The translations under genes were made by a program, and so were the position numbers. Below are positions 33,581-45,334 of a DNA stretch of 64,000 nt, one piece after another (the first letter of the stretch is position 1; each line of letters starts with the position of its first letter). The notes below the pieces were generated by a model. That model did no database searches. It was not told the origin of the DNA and worked only from the letters and a program-made list of their open reading frames with translations. This stretch comes from Budorcas taxicolor (taxonomy: Eukaryota; Chordata; Mammalia; Artiodactyla; Bovidae): positions 51,075,272 through 51,139,271 of the forward strand of contig NC_068910.1 of the NCBI RefSeq assembly GCF_023091745.1. The letters run 5' to 3'.

Positions 33581-35737
33581 TATAATTTGGAATGAACATG
33601 GAGCCAGGAGCATAGGCTGAAACCAAAGTCAACACAGAGTGCAGAACGTGCCACCCTGTCTCTGAAATGACACTGCAGATCCTTCTGAGAAGATCTATGC
33701 TAGAAAGCGTGAGGCGGCAGAGCTGTCAACAGAAACCTCTAATAACCCTGTGTTTTCACGCCATCATGGCTTCCCCTCAGATTATTTTCTGGGGCCATGA
33801 TGAGTCCTATTCCATGGGTTTGGGTAATTGCTTTTGCCCAATCTGAGCACAATCTGTTCCGCTACTTTTGAGTTATGCAAGGGTGAAATAAATACAGCAC
33901 GAGCTTGCAAGCTACATTAAAGAAATTCAAGATGTGCTTTGCACATGGATAAAACTTAAAAATGCCTGAAGTTTCAAAGTCAACTTTTACAAGGAAGAGT
34001 AGCAGGAGGAAAATTTGGAAAACGTTAGTGGAAACATCCTGGAATACTTTGAAGGCCGTGTGTGGTATTATGACATCATTCAAGTTGACTTCACAAACTG
34101 AAGCTTGCCTCCCACCCCCACATCACAAAACACAGAAATAAGACTAGTCTTAGGTAGTTCTCCCCCCAAAGAGCCCCTCCTCCAAAGGAATGTTTACTGT
34201 ATTTTTACTTTTGCCTATCAAGGACAATGTAACTAAACCAATCACGCTTCTCTTCTTGCTCAAAGAAAAATGAAGAGTCCAGATTTAATTATTTGCAAAA
34301 AGTCTCACTCATCTACCTGAAAGTGTCTAAAGTTTTTATATTATTTATATTATCCATATTGGCCAGCATATATTATATTATATTTTTAGTTATATCATTT
34401 TGTTTCAACTTAATCCCACTGTGATAAAAAAGATCACAATGATACTTTTTGAAATACTTCATGATATATAGAGTGTTTTAAGAAAATGTAAAAAATCATC
34501 ATAACCACAGAATGTTAAGCAAGTCAAATTTAGGTAAAAACTTGAATAAGTAGCAAGCTGGTGACAAAGATCTACTCTCAGGAAGAGTCATCAAGCTCTG
34601 ACTGGGCAGAGGGGACAAATTCTGTGTCAGTTAAAGTGCCCAGGGCAAAGTCTCAGGAAGGTGAGATGTATCCACATATCTGAAGGTGTAACTAAAAAGG
34701 CTATTATGTGAACAATTACAATAAATGAATAAAATGGACACCATCATAATAAATTCTAATCACCGGGCCAGAGGAGTCCTTTATCAAAAAGCATTAACCA
34801 TAGGAGCAACAGCTCTATCCAGCTTAAAACACACAGATATACCATCGCCTCACAGAGGGACATACCAATGCCCTTAATTAATTTACATTGTAAAGACAAT
34901 TAATAAGCCTATTCCTCTCAAATACTGAAATTATGGAGTGCATGATTAAATTCCTGGGACCGTAATACACAGGTATGTGACTAGATTCTGGAGGTAAATC
35001 AGTCTCAGTCACTGTCCCTAAATTGCCCTGTGCATAGATGTGTTTCACAAGTAACATAGAATAGACGAAATATTGGACAGTGAGTTTGAGTGAAAATCTT
35101 CCTTCTCAGCAACATGTATGTGGATTTACTGTTATTAACTTGTGTCCCCAATCTCTAGCCTTACATGGGTTGTGGTTGTGATCCATTTTTCTCATATATT
35201 GTTTTCCCTTGTTGATTACAGTTTGTTGACTATTGACATCTAGCATCCCTTCTCGATTAGCCGGGCTTTATTTCATCATTCTCTATATTTCCAGTTGTTC
35301 TTTTTTTCTCTTTTAGGATTGTCTCACCTTCCTTGTGGTTAGCTTCCTCTGAAAGTCCTGGTCTATATCAGTTCTCTTAACTTTGTTGGCAATTCTTCCA
35401 GGGTTTCTCAGAGTTCTTACATACTTTTGTAACTTGGAAAATTTTAAAATATTTACCAAGGTAAAGAAATGCTCGCCTAACAATTTATAGCACATTTCAC
35501 ATTTTAATCTCTATTCATTTCAAAACAGTTGATGTATTGAACAAATTGAGTGACACTGAAATGCATGCAGTTCTTAGAGTCGTTTCCTGTCATCTGTCAG
35601 TACCAGCATTTGATCACAGGAAGCTAGCATAGTTACTGGGCGGAATGCTTATATAAAAACAACGCAGAGCTGAGTTTAGGGACAAAACTCCTTCCCTTTA
35701 GAGAGGGAGGAAGGGAGAGAATGATGTAACCAGAAGA
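33581..35737. other. Single-copy stretch, no feature recognised
   Basis: About 2.1 kb with only AT-rich spots (34325-34400). No repeats I can name and no exon candidate. Confidence 0.5.
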
Positions 35738-35940
35738 AACAATTTCTTTTATTGGATGTCTACTCCCTGAGAAGCATAGAACTAAGTGAGTTATTTCCTT
35801 TATCCTCACAATATACTTGAAGTCTAGGTATTGCTTTTCACATATAATGAAGCAGGCTACGGAAGGAATCAAGTTGTTTAAACTTGTTCAAAGTCACCCA
35901 CCTCATAAGTACGTGCTGATCTGCCTGACTCCCAAACTTA
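35738..35940 (-). mobile_element. MIR SINE relic
   Basis: Antisense MIR: 'gagttatttcctttatcctc', 'acttgaagtctaggtattg', 'acttgttcaaagtcaccca'. Confidence 0.7.
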
Positions 35941-36695
35941 TTATACAGTGCACTTTATAAGTTCACGTTCTTCTGGCTACAAATAAAAAAGGCTGTTTGA
36001 ATTTTTCTCAAAGAAAGAAGGGGAAAGAAAAAGTAGTCAGTGGCTGCAGAAGACCATCCAAGGGAGACCCACTGGACAAGGCAATCAAAGTTCTGCATCC
36101 TGGAAAAATACTGCAATGGTGGGTAAAAACACTGCAGCTGGCTTTGAATGGATGAGTTATGCCCCACACCTTCCTTCCTCCTGTCAGTGCCCTGATACCA
36201 TGCTTACCAGATGCCTTCTGGTCGAATATGGCTTCTGCTTACCCTCAAGAGGTGTATAATTCGATGGACATGAAAAACTGGGTCAATTCAAAGCCATGAA
36301 AACTAAATTAGCTTCCTGGTTTGCTTATGAGCCACTTGGGAGCTCAGTTAAGACAGTCACTTCCTCTGAGTCAGCTCCAGCGCCAGGACAACATCAGATT
36401 TCCTGACCAGGAAAGCTGAGCTCCAGATCCAGGACTGCCGTGACCTGAATAAGGAAGTGTTTGGGAAACTGCCTCAGCAGTTAAAATGTGTCCCCAGACA
36501 ACATCTCTTTCACTCCCTTTCTCTTCTATTCTTTCTAATCACAAACTAAAGCCTAAACAAGAGCACAAGGCAGATAGGATTTTGACTCATATAATATTTT
36601 TGGTTTGAGGCTTTGTAGCTCTTCTTTTTATAAGCATCCTTATTACCCTGGAAACTCCGAATGATGATCCATGGAGAAGACTGACATCTTAAGAA
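35941..36695. other. Unassigned single-copy sequence
   Basis: Nothing recognised. Confidence 0.5.
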
Positions 36696-37086
36696 TATTT
36701 ATTTGTATTTATTTATTTGGCTGTGCTGGGTCTTAGCTGCGGCTCACAGATCTTCAGTTACGGCATGTGGGCTCTAGTTTCCTGTGTGTGCACGCTCAGT
36801 CACTCAGTCGTGTCCAACTCTTTGCAATCCCATGGACCGTAGCCTGCCAAACTCCTCTGTCCTTGGGATTCTCCAGGCAAGAATACCGGAGTGGGCTGCC
36901 ATTCCCTTCTCCAGGGGATCTTCCATACCCAGGGATCCAACCTGAGTCTCTTGCATCTCCAGCAATGGCAGGCAGATTCTTTACCACATTGACACCTGAG
37001 AAGCCCCTAGTCATCTGACCAGGCATTGAACCCAGGCCCCCTGCGTTGGGAGCACAGAGTCTTAGCCCCTGGACCACCAGGGAAAT
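36696..37086 (-). mobile_element. CHR-type SINE split by a Bov-tA
   Basis: Antisense CHR SINE. The left part is 36696-36784 ('tttggctgtgctgggtctta') and the right part is 37007-37086 ('ccctgcgttgggagcacaga', 'ccctggaccaccagggaaat'). A younger Bov-tA fills the gap. Confidence 0.9.
36785..37006 (-). mobile_element. Bov-tA SINE nested in CHR SINE
   Basis: Full antisense Bov-tA. Related 11-bp flanks ctagtttcctg and ctagtcatctg mark the target duplication. Confidence 0.93.
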
Positions 37087-37598
37087 GTGAAGATTGATAT
37101 TTAGAGCACTATCTTTTTGAATTTTTTAATCTGCCTGTTTGGGTTATACTCTTTCATATAAGTAAATATACTTACTGAGCTAATCCCAAGCATGCAACCA
37201 TATTCTCACTACAAACCTCCAACTCTTATTTTTGTTTTCTCCTTAATGTATTTTTCTTTGAATTTTAAAGTTCATAATTCCTTCTAAACTCTCATTTCAT
37301 CTTCCTGATAAAACCATGAAACCAAAGGATGGAATATTCTGTCTAGGTTTGCACAGCTGATTTAGCCTGTATGCAAAACCAAGATGTTGGATGCCAACTT
37401 TCATCTATATAAAAATATTTCTATTTCTTCCTTGCACACAAAATTATTAAAAAAGGAACAGATGTTCTGTGTTGAAGTAGGATAAGGGGGCAGTGCTCAC
37501 TGATACAATATATAGTATACAGATTTCATACCAATGGATATATCCCATTAGCAAGTCCTGTTGGTTCTACATTTAAAATGTTTCAAGCAGTTGATGTG
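37087..37598. other. Unassigned single-copy sequence
   Basis: A possible MIR trace lies near 37300-37380; too decayed to call. Confidence 0.4.
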
Positions 37599-37777
37599 CG
37601 GAACTTCCCTGGTAATCCAGTGGCTAAGACTCCGTGTCCCCAGTGCAGGGGGCCCAGTTTCAATCCCTGAATGCCACAACTAAGAGTTCATATGCCACTG
37701 CTAAAGATCCCACATGCTGTAACTAAGACATCATAGACCCAAACAAAATAAAATTTTAAAAAATATTTAAAAAAAGA
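37599..37777 (+). mobile_element. CHR-type SINE
   Basis: Head 'ggaacttccctggtaatcca' with a degraded B box, body 'catgctgtaactaagacatc', A-rich tail. Flanks agttgatgtg and agttgatttg are the target duplication. Confidence 0.92.
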
Positions 37778-37799
37778 AGTTGATTTGTTCTTGTTATCT

Positions 37800-38190
37800 T
37801 TCCTGTTACAATCTTGGAACAAGCCAATATCACCTCCCATCTGTCTCACTGCCTCCCAGTTGGTCCATTAGAGCTGCTGGTTGCTCAACCGTTGCCCACT
37901 CCCATTTTATTCTCAACATAACAGCCAGAGCAGTTTGATAACATGTAAGTCAAAAGGTGATCTCACTTGAGGTAAAAGCCACAGTCTCTCAGGGGTTTTG
38001 AAGACACTCAAGATATGTTGCTTCCTCTTGCCTTCCTCTCTCTAGACTTCTTGGAGTTGGTTGAAAAATATCAAGTGCATTTCCACCACAGAGTCTTTGT
38101 ATTCACTCTTCCTTCTGGAATAGTCTTCTCCCAGACCTCGTCCCATCTCCTTCTTCCTTAAGTACTTTCATTATCCTGTCCTCTGAAATA
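37800..38190 (+). mobile_element. L2 LINE 3' fragment
   Basis: Blocks such as 'cataacagccagagcagttt', 'tctttgtattcactcttcct' and 'ctggaatagtcttctcccag' follow the L2 3' end order. It is non-coding at this age. Confidence 0.7.
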
Positions 38191-38192
38191 GC

Positions 38193-38405
38193 CACTCTGG
38201 CGCTAGTGGTAAAGAACCTGCCTGCCAATGCAGGAGACATAAGAGAGGTGGGTTTGATCCCTGGGTTGGGAAGATCCCCTGGAGGAGGACATGACAAGCC
38301 ACTCCAGTATTCTTGCCTGGAGAATCACATGGAGAGAGGAGCCTGGCAGCCTACAGTCCATGGGGTTGTAAAGAGTCGGACATGACCAAAGTGACTTAGC
38401 ACAGA
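38193..38405 (+). mobile_element. Bov-tA SINE
   Basis: Sense copy: 'ggtaaagaacctgcctgcca', B-box region 'gggtttgatccct', body to 'aaagtgacttagcacag'. The first few head bases are degraded. Confidence 0.92.
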
Positions 38406-38817
38406 TAGTATCAAAGATAAAAAAAAAAATACTGGTTTGGAAAGAGGAAGAAGTAGAAAAAAAAAAGAGCAAATATGCTGATGTTAGTTGTTCTTGCTTC
38501 TGAAAGACCAAGAGCCTATTTGAAAACATGGGCAAAGGTTAACGGCAGTTCCATGCTCTATTTATAAATACCCAGAGTGGAATTTTACTTGAGGGGTGGC
38601 AGCACTTGCAGAAATGGCCTCTTGGAATATAAAAAAACAATCCTAGGTGTGTACAGAGAAAGCTCTTCAGCCAGGGAAAGATAATCCTAGAGTTCTTTAG
38701 TCTCATCTGGGCCAGTAACCTCAATCTGGGGTTCATAGACATGTGACAGACTGTCTGTCTCTGAGATGCCTATGTTAGTCCAGCCGAAAGACTCAGGGAG
38801 ATGCATTTGTCTTTGAA
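38406..38817. other. Unassigned, with A-runs
   Basis: Two A-rich stretches lie at 38419-38470. Nothing else. Confidence 0.5.
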
Positions 38818-38859
38818 CTACAGGCAGATTTTTACCATCTGAGCCACCAGGAAAGCCCC
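38818..38859 (-). mobile_element. tRNA-SINE head fragment
   Basis: A 42-bp piece of Bov-tA/CHR head in antisense: 'accatctgagccaccaggaa' then 'agcccc'. Confidence 0.75.
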
Positions 38860-39214
38860 AATACAGGTGAAAAGGGAATCTAATCGTCTCCCAGGTTTTA
38901 TCTTTCATTTGGGCTATGGTGTCCTGGCTGCTCTGTACTGAACTGTGTATGACAGTGGGGAGAACCCAAGCATGCAGGATATAAACTGCAGAAACACCTC
39001 ATGAGGCTACCAACAGGGTATTTTGTTCCGACTCTTCACTCGGAGACTGAATATAGGCTTGAGTGTTAAGCTAAGTGGATTAAAAGAAGAAAAGAGAGGG
39101 GATTTTGCCAAGGGCAATTTTGCTTTCTCTTCGTATATCAGGCCTGCCTTTACTCTCCAAGCAAAAGGGAAAGAGTTGCCCGTTTCACTGTCAGCACCTT
39201 GGTTAGTCCTATGC
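38860..39214. other. Unassigned single-copy sequence
   Basis: A 97-codon frame (39023-39316) begins here and runs into the fold-back and L1, so it is not a gene. Confidence 0.5.
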
Positions 39215-39318
39215 GGCTACTGCGCGGAGTCACTGTGCCTTAAAGAAAGGAGATGTGCTGCGATGAATGTTGGGGTACATCTCCTTTCTTTAAGGCACAG
39301 TGACTCCGCCCAGTAGCC
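39215..39318. repeat. 42-bp inverted repeat at an L1 5' junction
   Basis: Left arm 39215-39256 and right arm 39277-39318 are inverted complements over 42 bp with one mismatch (cgcgg against cgccc context). The loop is 20 nt (39257-39276). The left arm is original target DNA; the right arm lies inside the inserted DNA. Confidence 0.96.
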
Positions 39319-39921
39319 AGGACATGGAAGCAACCTAGATGTCCATCAGCAGATGAATGGGTAAGAAAGCTGTGGTACATATACACAATGGAGTATTACT
39401 CAGCCATTAAAAAGAATACATTTGAATCAGTTCTGATGAGGTGGATGAAACTGGAGCCTATTATACAGAGTGAAGTAAGCCAGAAAGAAAATCACCAATA
39501 CAGTATACTAACACATATATATGGAATTTAGAAAGATGGTAACAATGACCCTGTATGCGAGACAGCAAAAGAGACACAGATGTATAGAACAGTCTTTTGG
39601 ATTCTGTGGGAGAGGGAGAGGGTGGGATGATTTGGGAGAACGGTATTGAAATATGTATAATATCATATATGAAACAAATCACCAGTCCAGGTTCGATGCA
39701 TGATACTGGATGCTTGGGGCTGGTGCACTGAGATGACCCAGAGGGATGGTACGGGGAGGGAGGAGGGAGGGGGGTTCAGGATGGGAAACACGTGTACACC
39801 TGTGGCGGATTCATGTTGATGTATGGCAAAACCAATACAATATTATAAAGTAACTAACCTCCAATTAAAATAAATAAATTTATATTAAACAAAAATAAAC
39901 CATCAAAAAAAAAAAAAAAAA
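39260..39921 (+). mobile_element. Young L1 3' end with fold-back 5' junction
   Basis: Exact 18-bp target duplications (aaagaaaggagatgtgct) lie at 39242-39259 and 39922-39939. The insertion contains 17 bases of filler, the inverted flank copy, then L1 from about 39316 ('ccaggacatggaagcaacc') through the ORF2 end and 3' UTR to an A-tail (39905-39921). Low divergence from the bovine L1 consensus I remember suggests a recent event. Confidence 0.95.
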
Positions 39922-39939
39922 AAAGAAAGGAGATGTGCT

Positions 39940-41284
39940 TCAGATTGGGGCAGCAAATACACCTTCACCTGGAACGATGACCATCCTCCTGTGTGTCTTT
40001 TTCATGCCGTGAGCTTTCTGTGGGAGTACACACTCAGGTTCCATTTTGATCTGAGCCAAGATACCTTGGGAGACATGGCTGAGGTTCATCACATTGAGAT
40101 TCAGTACTTCTGATTGTTTTTGTGTGTGTCCTTTGTTTCTTTAGTTGCTTATTTTTCCTTCCTTTGTGGTGGGGGTAACGCAGAAAGTGAAGAGGAAAAT
40201 TTGGAAGTATGGAAGACCCATTTTGGCTTCTAGGTCTTAGTCACTTGTCTAATTTTTTCTTTCCTCAGTGATATACATTGGAGAACATGTGGAATTCTGA
40301 ATCCTAGTATTATGTATTGCTTTTGTGACAATGTCCAAGGACAAGAGGTGCTTGCTATGAATGATAAAGAAATTGTAAAATCACTCTCTAAAAATGCTAT
40401 TTGCAAATCCTATCAAAATATAAGCCTCAAAGTTGAAACATAGGCAAACCTCTCACTGTACATATCACACAGGAGACCAGCACAGAATAACACTGGATGA
40501 GATATGGCCCAGTTGTGCCAGTATACGGGTATACTGAACCAAGGACGTTCACTTGGCCTTAGGTGGACCTGAGGTCTTAGGAATTTACTTGATCTATAAG
40601 GTCAAGTACGGAAGGGTCCTCCATGACCGTGGGCTACAGGATGGCCCTGGGAAGTGGTTTACAGTTTGTCCCAGTGCTCTCAAGTTCCTTCCTACATGAG
40701 GCTGCAATTCCTTGGGCTCACGGTGCCTCCAGATCTAGAAGACTTGCAGGATGAGAGTTGCTTGGAATCTGTATGATGGAAACTGAGTCACTGCTAAGAC
40801 TGTTTGATATTCGCCTGATTTAAGGATTAGAAACAAAATTGCCGATTCATCTTGTTCTCCTGAACAGTGGCTTAAATAGCAGTAAGCTTCTCAGAGACTC
40901 TATAGACGTGAAACAATGTCTTTCTGGAATGTATCCCTGTCTCTAAAATAGATGTTGCAAGAATATTATATGGTAAATAGAAACATTTCCGATTATGTTT
41001 TTGGTCAAAATGATAGATTATGGAGTCTTGAATCAACATAGACTATTTTATTTTATGTAATCTGAAATTCCAGTTGATATAATCTGAAATCCAGAGCAAA
41101 CTTCCCTTAATCCATTTCAGAAAAAATTCTTAAGTGAAAAAAGCAGTGCATTGACTGGGAAGTGTCGACTCTCCTTTTAGAGACAAATGTCGGCATAACT
41201 AAGAGATTCTGCCTTGCAAATGCTCAAACTGAGTACTTGTGCAGCAGAAAGAAATAGGAAAATTAGGGCAACATTAGACCCGAG
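39940..41284. other. Single-copy stretch, no feature recognised
   Basis: No repeats recognised. A perfect 8-bp-arm palindrome CAGTATAC-gg-GTATACTG sits at 40519-40536. Confidence 0.5.
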
Positions 41285-41480
41285 AGCAGCAGCAGCAGCT
41301 AAATCTCCCAAGAGCTGTGAATCCTTAAGCAGAAATGAGCACTGGATTTAAATATTTCGGAGTCAATGACACAGGGAAATATTTAGGGGGAAATTGATTT
41401 GTAATGTGAAATTGCAATTGCAATTAATTTTAATCTGAGAGCTAACTTCGTGGATTCATCAGAATAAATGGATGAGATAG
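41285..41480. other. Repeat-free block with AT-hook/homeobox-like motifs
   Basis: After a short (AGC)n at 41285-41299, the segment has 'tttaaatatttcgg' and an ATTGCAATTGCAATTAATT run (41411-41430). This could be a conserved element; no direct proof. Confidence 0.25.
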
Positions 41481-41610
41481 GATTTTATCCTTAAAGTTCT
41501 TTCCCACCATGCCATGAATTGGGCTCTGTTACCATGAAGTATCTTCATGATTTATTTCCTTCATTCTCCCTCCCTTAAAGTTCAGAGTTAAAGTGGTAGT
41601 TTTTGTAACT
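41481..41610. other. Unassigned spacer
   Basis: Nothing recognised. Confidence 0.4.
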
Positions 41611-41743
41611 TTTAATTAATTAATTTAGTTTTGGGGCCACACCAGGTGGTATTCCTGTTAATTCCTTGACTGGGGATCAAGCCTAGGCCCCCTGCACTGG
41701 AAGTGCAGAGTTTTAACCACTGGACCACGAGGGAAGTCCCAAG
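41611..41743 (-). mobile_element. CHR-type SINE
   Basis: Antisense: 'ttaattaattaatttagttt', 'gactggggatcaagcctagg', head 'ccactggaccacgagggaag'. Target duplication ttgtaact at 41603-41610 and 41744-41751. Confidence 0.93.
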
Positions 41744-41751
41744 TTGTAACT

Positions 41752-44022
41752 ACCTTTAGCTAAGGTTTTCTGGTACCATTATGCCAATTCCCTCCCTTGA
41801 CAGGGCACTTGTTTCTTCAACTTTGGCAAAAGTACTATCAAATCAATCATCTAAAGATTACTAATGCTAACTGACTCCCATGTTTCAACCTCAAGAGTTG
41901 ATTTTTGAATTGCTTGAATTGGTTACACTGCAAAAGAACAGGGTAGTAGTACTCTTTCTGCAAAACTGACCTGTTACATCATGGGGTACACACAGATTTA
42001 CAAACTGTTTAACTTGCTCTTTATCTAACGATCAAATATTAAATTATAGTCTATTTGATGGTGGAAATTTCAAAATGACTTCTGCTGACTCAACATACAG
42101 GTGCCTTTCCTCTCTCCATAGCACATGACCTTCATTCTGTTAATAGATTTAGGTACATTCCATGTCCACACGTTAGTAAGAGGCTCCATAGTTCTCTACC
42201 ATCTTCCTTCCTTACAACTTCAAAGTCCAACACAAAGGTCTTCAAGATAAAGCCAGACTCAGACCTGTCATGCCTGTTTCTTATCCATCCTGGATGGAGG
42301 TAGGGGGTTTGCATTTGAGAATGGAGGAATTCAGGGACTGAGGTCTTCTTAGGGGGTGAAATCACACAGCAACATCAAACATACGATCAGATACTTTGCA
42401 CTGTGAAGATTAACTTTCTCTGCCTGTTGCTCTTGAATTTTATGATGCTAGAAGAGAGTCTGGATTCTTTCCAGACTTGAAAAACATATCAAAAGCCACC
42501 CCATCATTTCCCGAGCCTCAGTGAGGTCCAGGAAAAGGGAAGGGCATGTGAGAGTAGGGGAAGCCCCTCTGAGAGACAGGAAGGTACAGAGACTGGAGTA
42601 ATAGCCAGCTTGGGAGGCAAGCACGTGGAGGAATTGAGGCAGAACCTGCAAAGAGCTCCTGGTTAGGACTTCGGTCCTAAGGAAAAGGATCTGAACTTTC
42701 ATACCATTCTGAGCACCTGGCACCAGGCCTGGAACATTTTAGACACTCAACAAAGAGCTTTCAAAGAACCACTTAAAAAAAAAGTAGCAAGATACATGCA
42801 GGACAATTCCCATTCAGTACAGACACAAACATTGATCACGCATCTGTTTTTTCCTAGCTTCGCATCCTTAGTTCACTATGTCACATGCCATTTGATGAAT
42901 CTGGGGCTGGCCGGGGGAAGGTGTGAATCTCTTCCCTACAAAATGCAATGATAAAATTATGAATACTAATTCAAGGGCTTAAGAGAATTTTCCAAAGTCC
43001 TACTGAAAATGTCACCATCCATGGGGGAGGAGGGGTAGCATTTTGTTCATGTTCTGAAAATATCACAGAATGTCTACTTACCAATTTTATTAAATAAAAC
43101 ATGAATCTTTAAGTTCCTCATAGATATATGATCCTAACTTATTCTTCTTATTTTCCACTGTGCTAAATTGCTTTGAAATGGTTCATAAGCATTCACAGAG
43201 GTTAGATTCACATAGTTATGAAAAAAAATGATGGTACTTCTAAGTGTATTTCTCATCTTTGATCATGAAAGGAAAGCTGCCCAACCCTCTAAACTCACAA
43301 TAATCTGTGAGGACATTGAATGGTTCTGGATTGATCTGACATCGTTCATATTTTTAGGATATCGGCTAGGGTTGCAATGAATGCCTTATGATTTTTATAA
43401 AGAAGTCCCAGCTGGTAAGAAGAACTAAAACCCAGCAATGGAGCACATGAATCCACAGGTAATGGATCAGAATACAGCAGCTCATCACACTCAGACATGA
43501 TTTTTGGAAATGGTAGTTGGCAACTCAAGAAGCAGAATGTACTTGCTGTCAGGAAATATCTGCTTATCTAGCCACACAATGGTTGTACAAGTAAACACTG
43601 GAAGAACATAAAGCCTTCAGAGATCCAGATCATTTTCAGCCAAACTTGGCGTGTTTGACATAATCACAAGCTCCTAGGCGTGTTGTGACAGAATTCTTAA
43701 TAGAACAAGAGAGGAACACCTTGAAGTCCCTCGTGTTTGAATGAGGCAGAGGTCAGGAAAGCATCTCCTGAGAATGAGTGTTCTAAAACTGTGAAATGGG
43801 TTCACAGGACAAAAAGGTTCCTAATTTTGGAGTTCTGACAGAATCACCTGCGGAGTTAAAATGCACAGAGACCTCAGGTTTTCTTCCCTGCTCGTAATCT
43901 GGTATGAGACTGGGAGAAAGGCCTGAACAAGAGGAGGCGAAAAGAACACTTCTTGGGTCTTACTGTGTGCCTGTTTTGCATCTCGTATGTTCATATCACA
44001 CACGAGTCATTTTACCTGGGAG
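41752..44022. other. Single-copy stretch, no feature recognised
   Basis: About 2.3 kb lacking young repeats. I looked for exons at 42130-42730 where antisense frames of 77 and 91 codons occur, but there are no domain motifs or paired splice sites. Confidence 0.45.
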
Positions 44023-44110
44023 GAAGCATAATTTAATGGTTAATCAACAACCAGATGGCCTGGGTTCAAATGCTGCCATCCTGACATAGATGCAGTGTTA
44101 CCAGGATGGG
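44023..44110 (+). mobile_element. MIR SINE head
   Basis: tRNA-related part of a MIR: 'gcataatttaatggttaatc', 'agatggcctgggttcaaatg'. Confidence 0.7.
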
Positions 44111-44151
44111 ATGAGATCTTTAGGTTTTCCACACTTCCACAACCAGTCTTA

Positions 44152-44325
44152 ATTTTTTAGAAGTCTTCATTGATTTTGCTACAATATTGCTTCTTCTTTT
44201 TTTTTTTTTAATGTTTTGTTTTTTTTCACCCCGAGGCATGTGGCATCTTTTCTCCCTGACCAGGGAGCAACCTCACTACTCTGGCACTGGAAAGTGAGGT
44301 CTTAATCACTGAACCTCCAGGGATG
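44152..44325 (-). mobile_element. CHR-family SINE variant
   Basis: Antisense, same subtype as 16303 and 17601: 'gctacaatattgcttcttc', 'ccgaggcatgtggcatcttt', head 'cttaatcactgaacctccag'. Confidence 0.86.
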
Positions 44326-44572
44326 TGAATTCATAAAATAGGTGAATTTATACAGAGCATCTACAACAGTACTTGTCACACAGTGGCCATCAGGTGTGTG
44401 CTGGCAATTACTCTCGGCCAAATTTTACAAATGAGAAAACGGAAGGTTTGGGAGGTTAAGTAGTAGTTCACCCAGGGACGTGCAATGCTGGAGATTTTCA
44501 AATGATTCTGGCACACTTATAATTGTTCTGAGGTCCATTTAATACAGCAGTGAGGTGGGAGGATGGATTCAG
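44326..44572 (-). mobile_element. MIR relic with unassigned flanks
   Basis: The middle (44420-44500) resembles a MIR antisense core: 'ttttacaaatgagaaaacgg', 'gaggttaagtagtagttcac'. The rest is not assigned. Confidence 0.55.
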
Positions 44573-44699
44573 TATTTTTTTAAAATCTTTTGACCATGTC
44601 GCACGGCATGTGGGATCTTAGTTCCCTGATCAGGGATCAAACCTGCACCCTTGCACCGGCAGCCTGGAGTCTTAACCACTGGACTGCCAGGGAAGCCCC
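44573..44699 (-). mobile_element. CHR-type SINE
   Basis: Antisense: 'gcacggcatgtgggatctta', 'atcagggatcaaacctgcac', head 'ccactggactgccagggaag'. Confidence 0.93.
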
Positions 44700-45193
44700 A
44701 GGATTCGCTGTTTTGAGGAGCATGTTGGATTTGGGGTTCTGTGATTGACTTAGTGCAAGACTGCAGAGCTGCACCATTTTCAACATTCAAACGAATCCCC
44801 ACTTCCAAACATGAAAATAAGTAGCAAAACTAACCTATCAATTATTTTTGTGAAAATCAACTGAATTAATAAGACGACTAGATGGTTTTTTTGGCTCATG
44901 TGCTTCAACCACATATATGCACAGGAAGGAAGCGGGCTAATCATTTATAAATGTCCTGGGTAATGTACAGTGAGAGAGGTGAGGATTTTCAAGATCAGTG
45001 CCTCCAATCACCCTTAGCCTGACTTCATTTGCGCAGGAGTTCTCTTGGCACTTGCTGCTCAATTTTGGAAAATACCGGTCACAGTGGGCTACAACTAGTG
45101 CTGCATACCCTGAATGTCAGGTCCTCTGGTTAGCATTCCAGACCAAGTGACTAGACTACTATAAATATTCTACTCAAATAACCTACCACCATC
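44700..45193. other. Unassigned single-copy sequence
   Basis: Nothing recognised. Confidence 0.5.
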
Positions 45194-45334
45194 AGATCCC
45201 CCGGAGTAGGAAATGGCAACCCACTCCAGCATTCTTGCCTATGAAATCCCATGGCCAGAGGAACCTGGTGGGCTACAATCTATGGGATCACAAAAGAGTC
45301 TGACATGACTGAGTGACTTAGCACACACACACCT
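45194..45334 (+). mobile_element. Bov-tA SINE, 5' truncated
   Basis: Only the Bov-A body remains: 'ggaaatggcaacccactcca' to 'tgagtgacttagcacacaca'. Confidence 0.92.
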
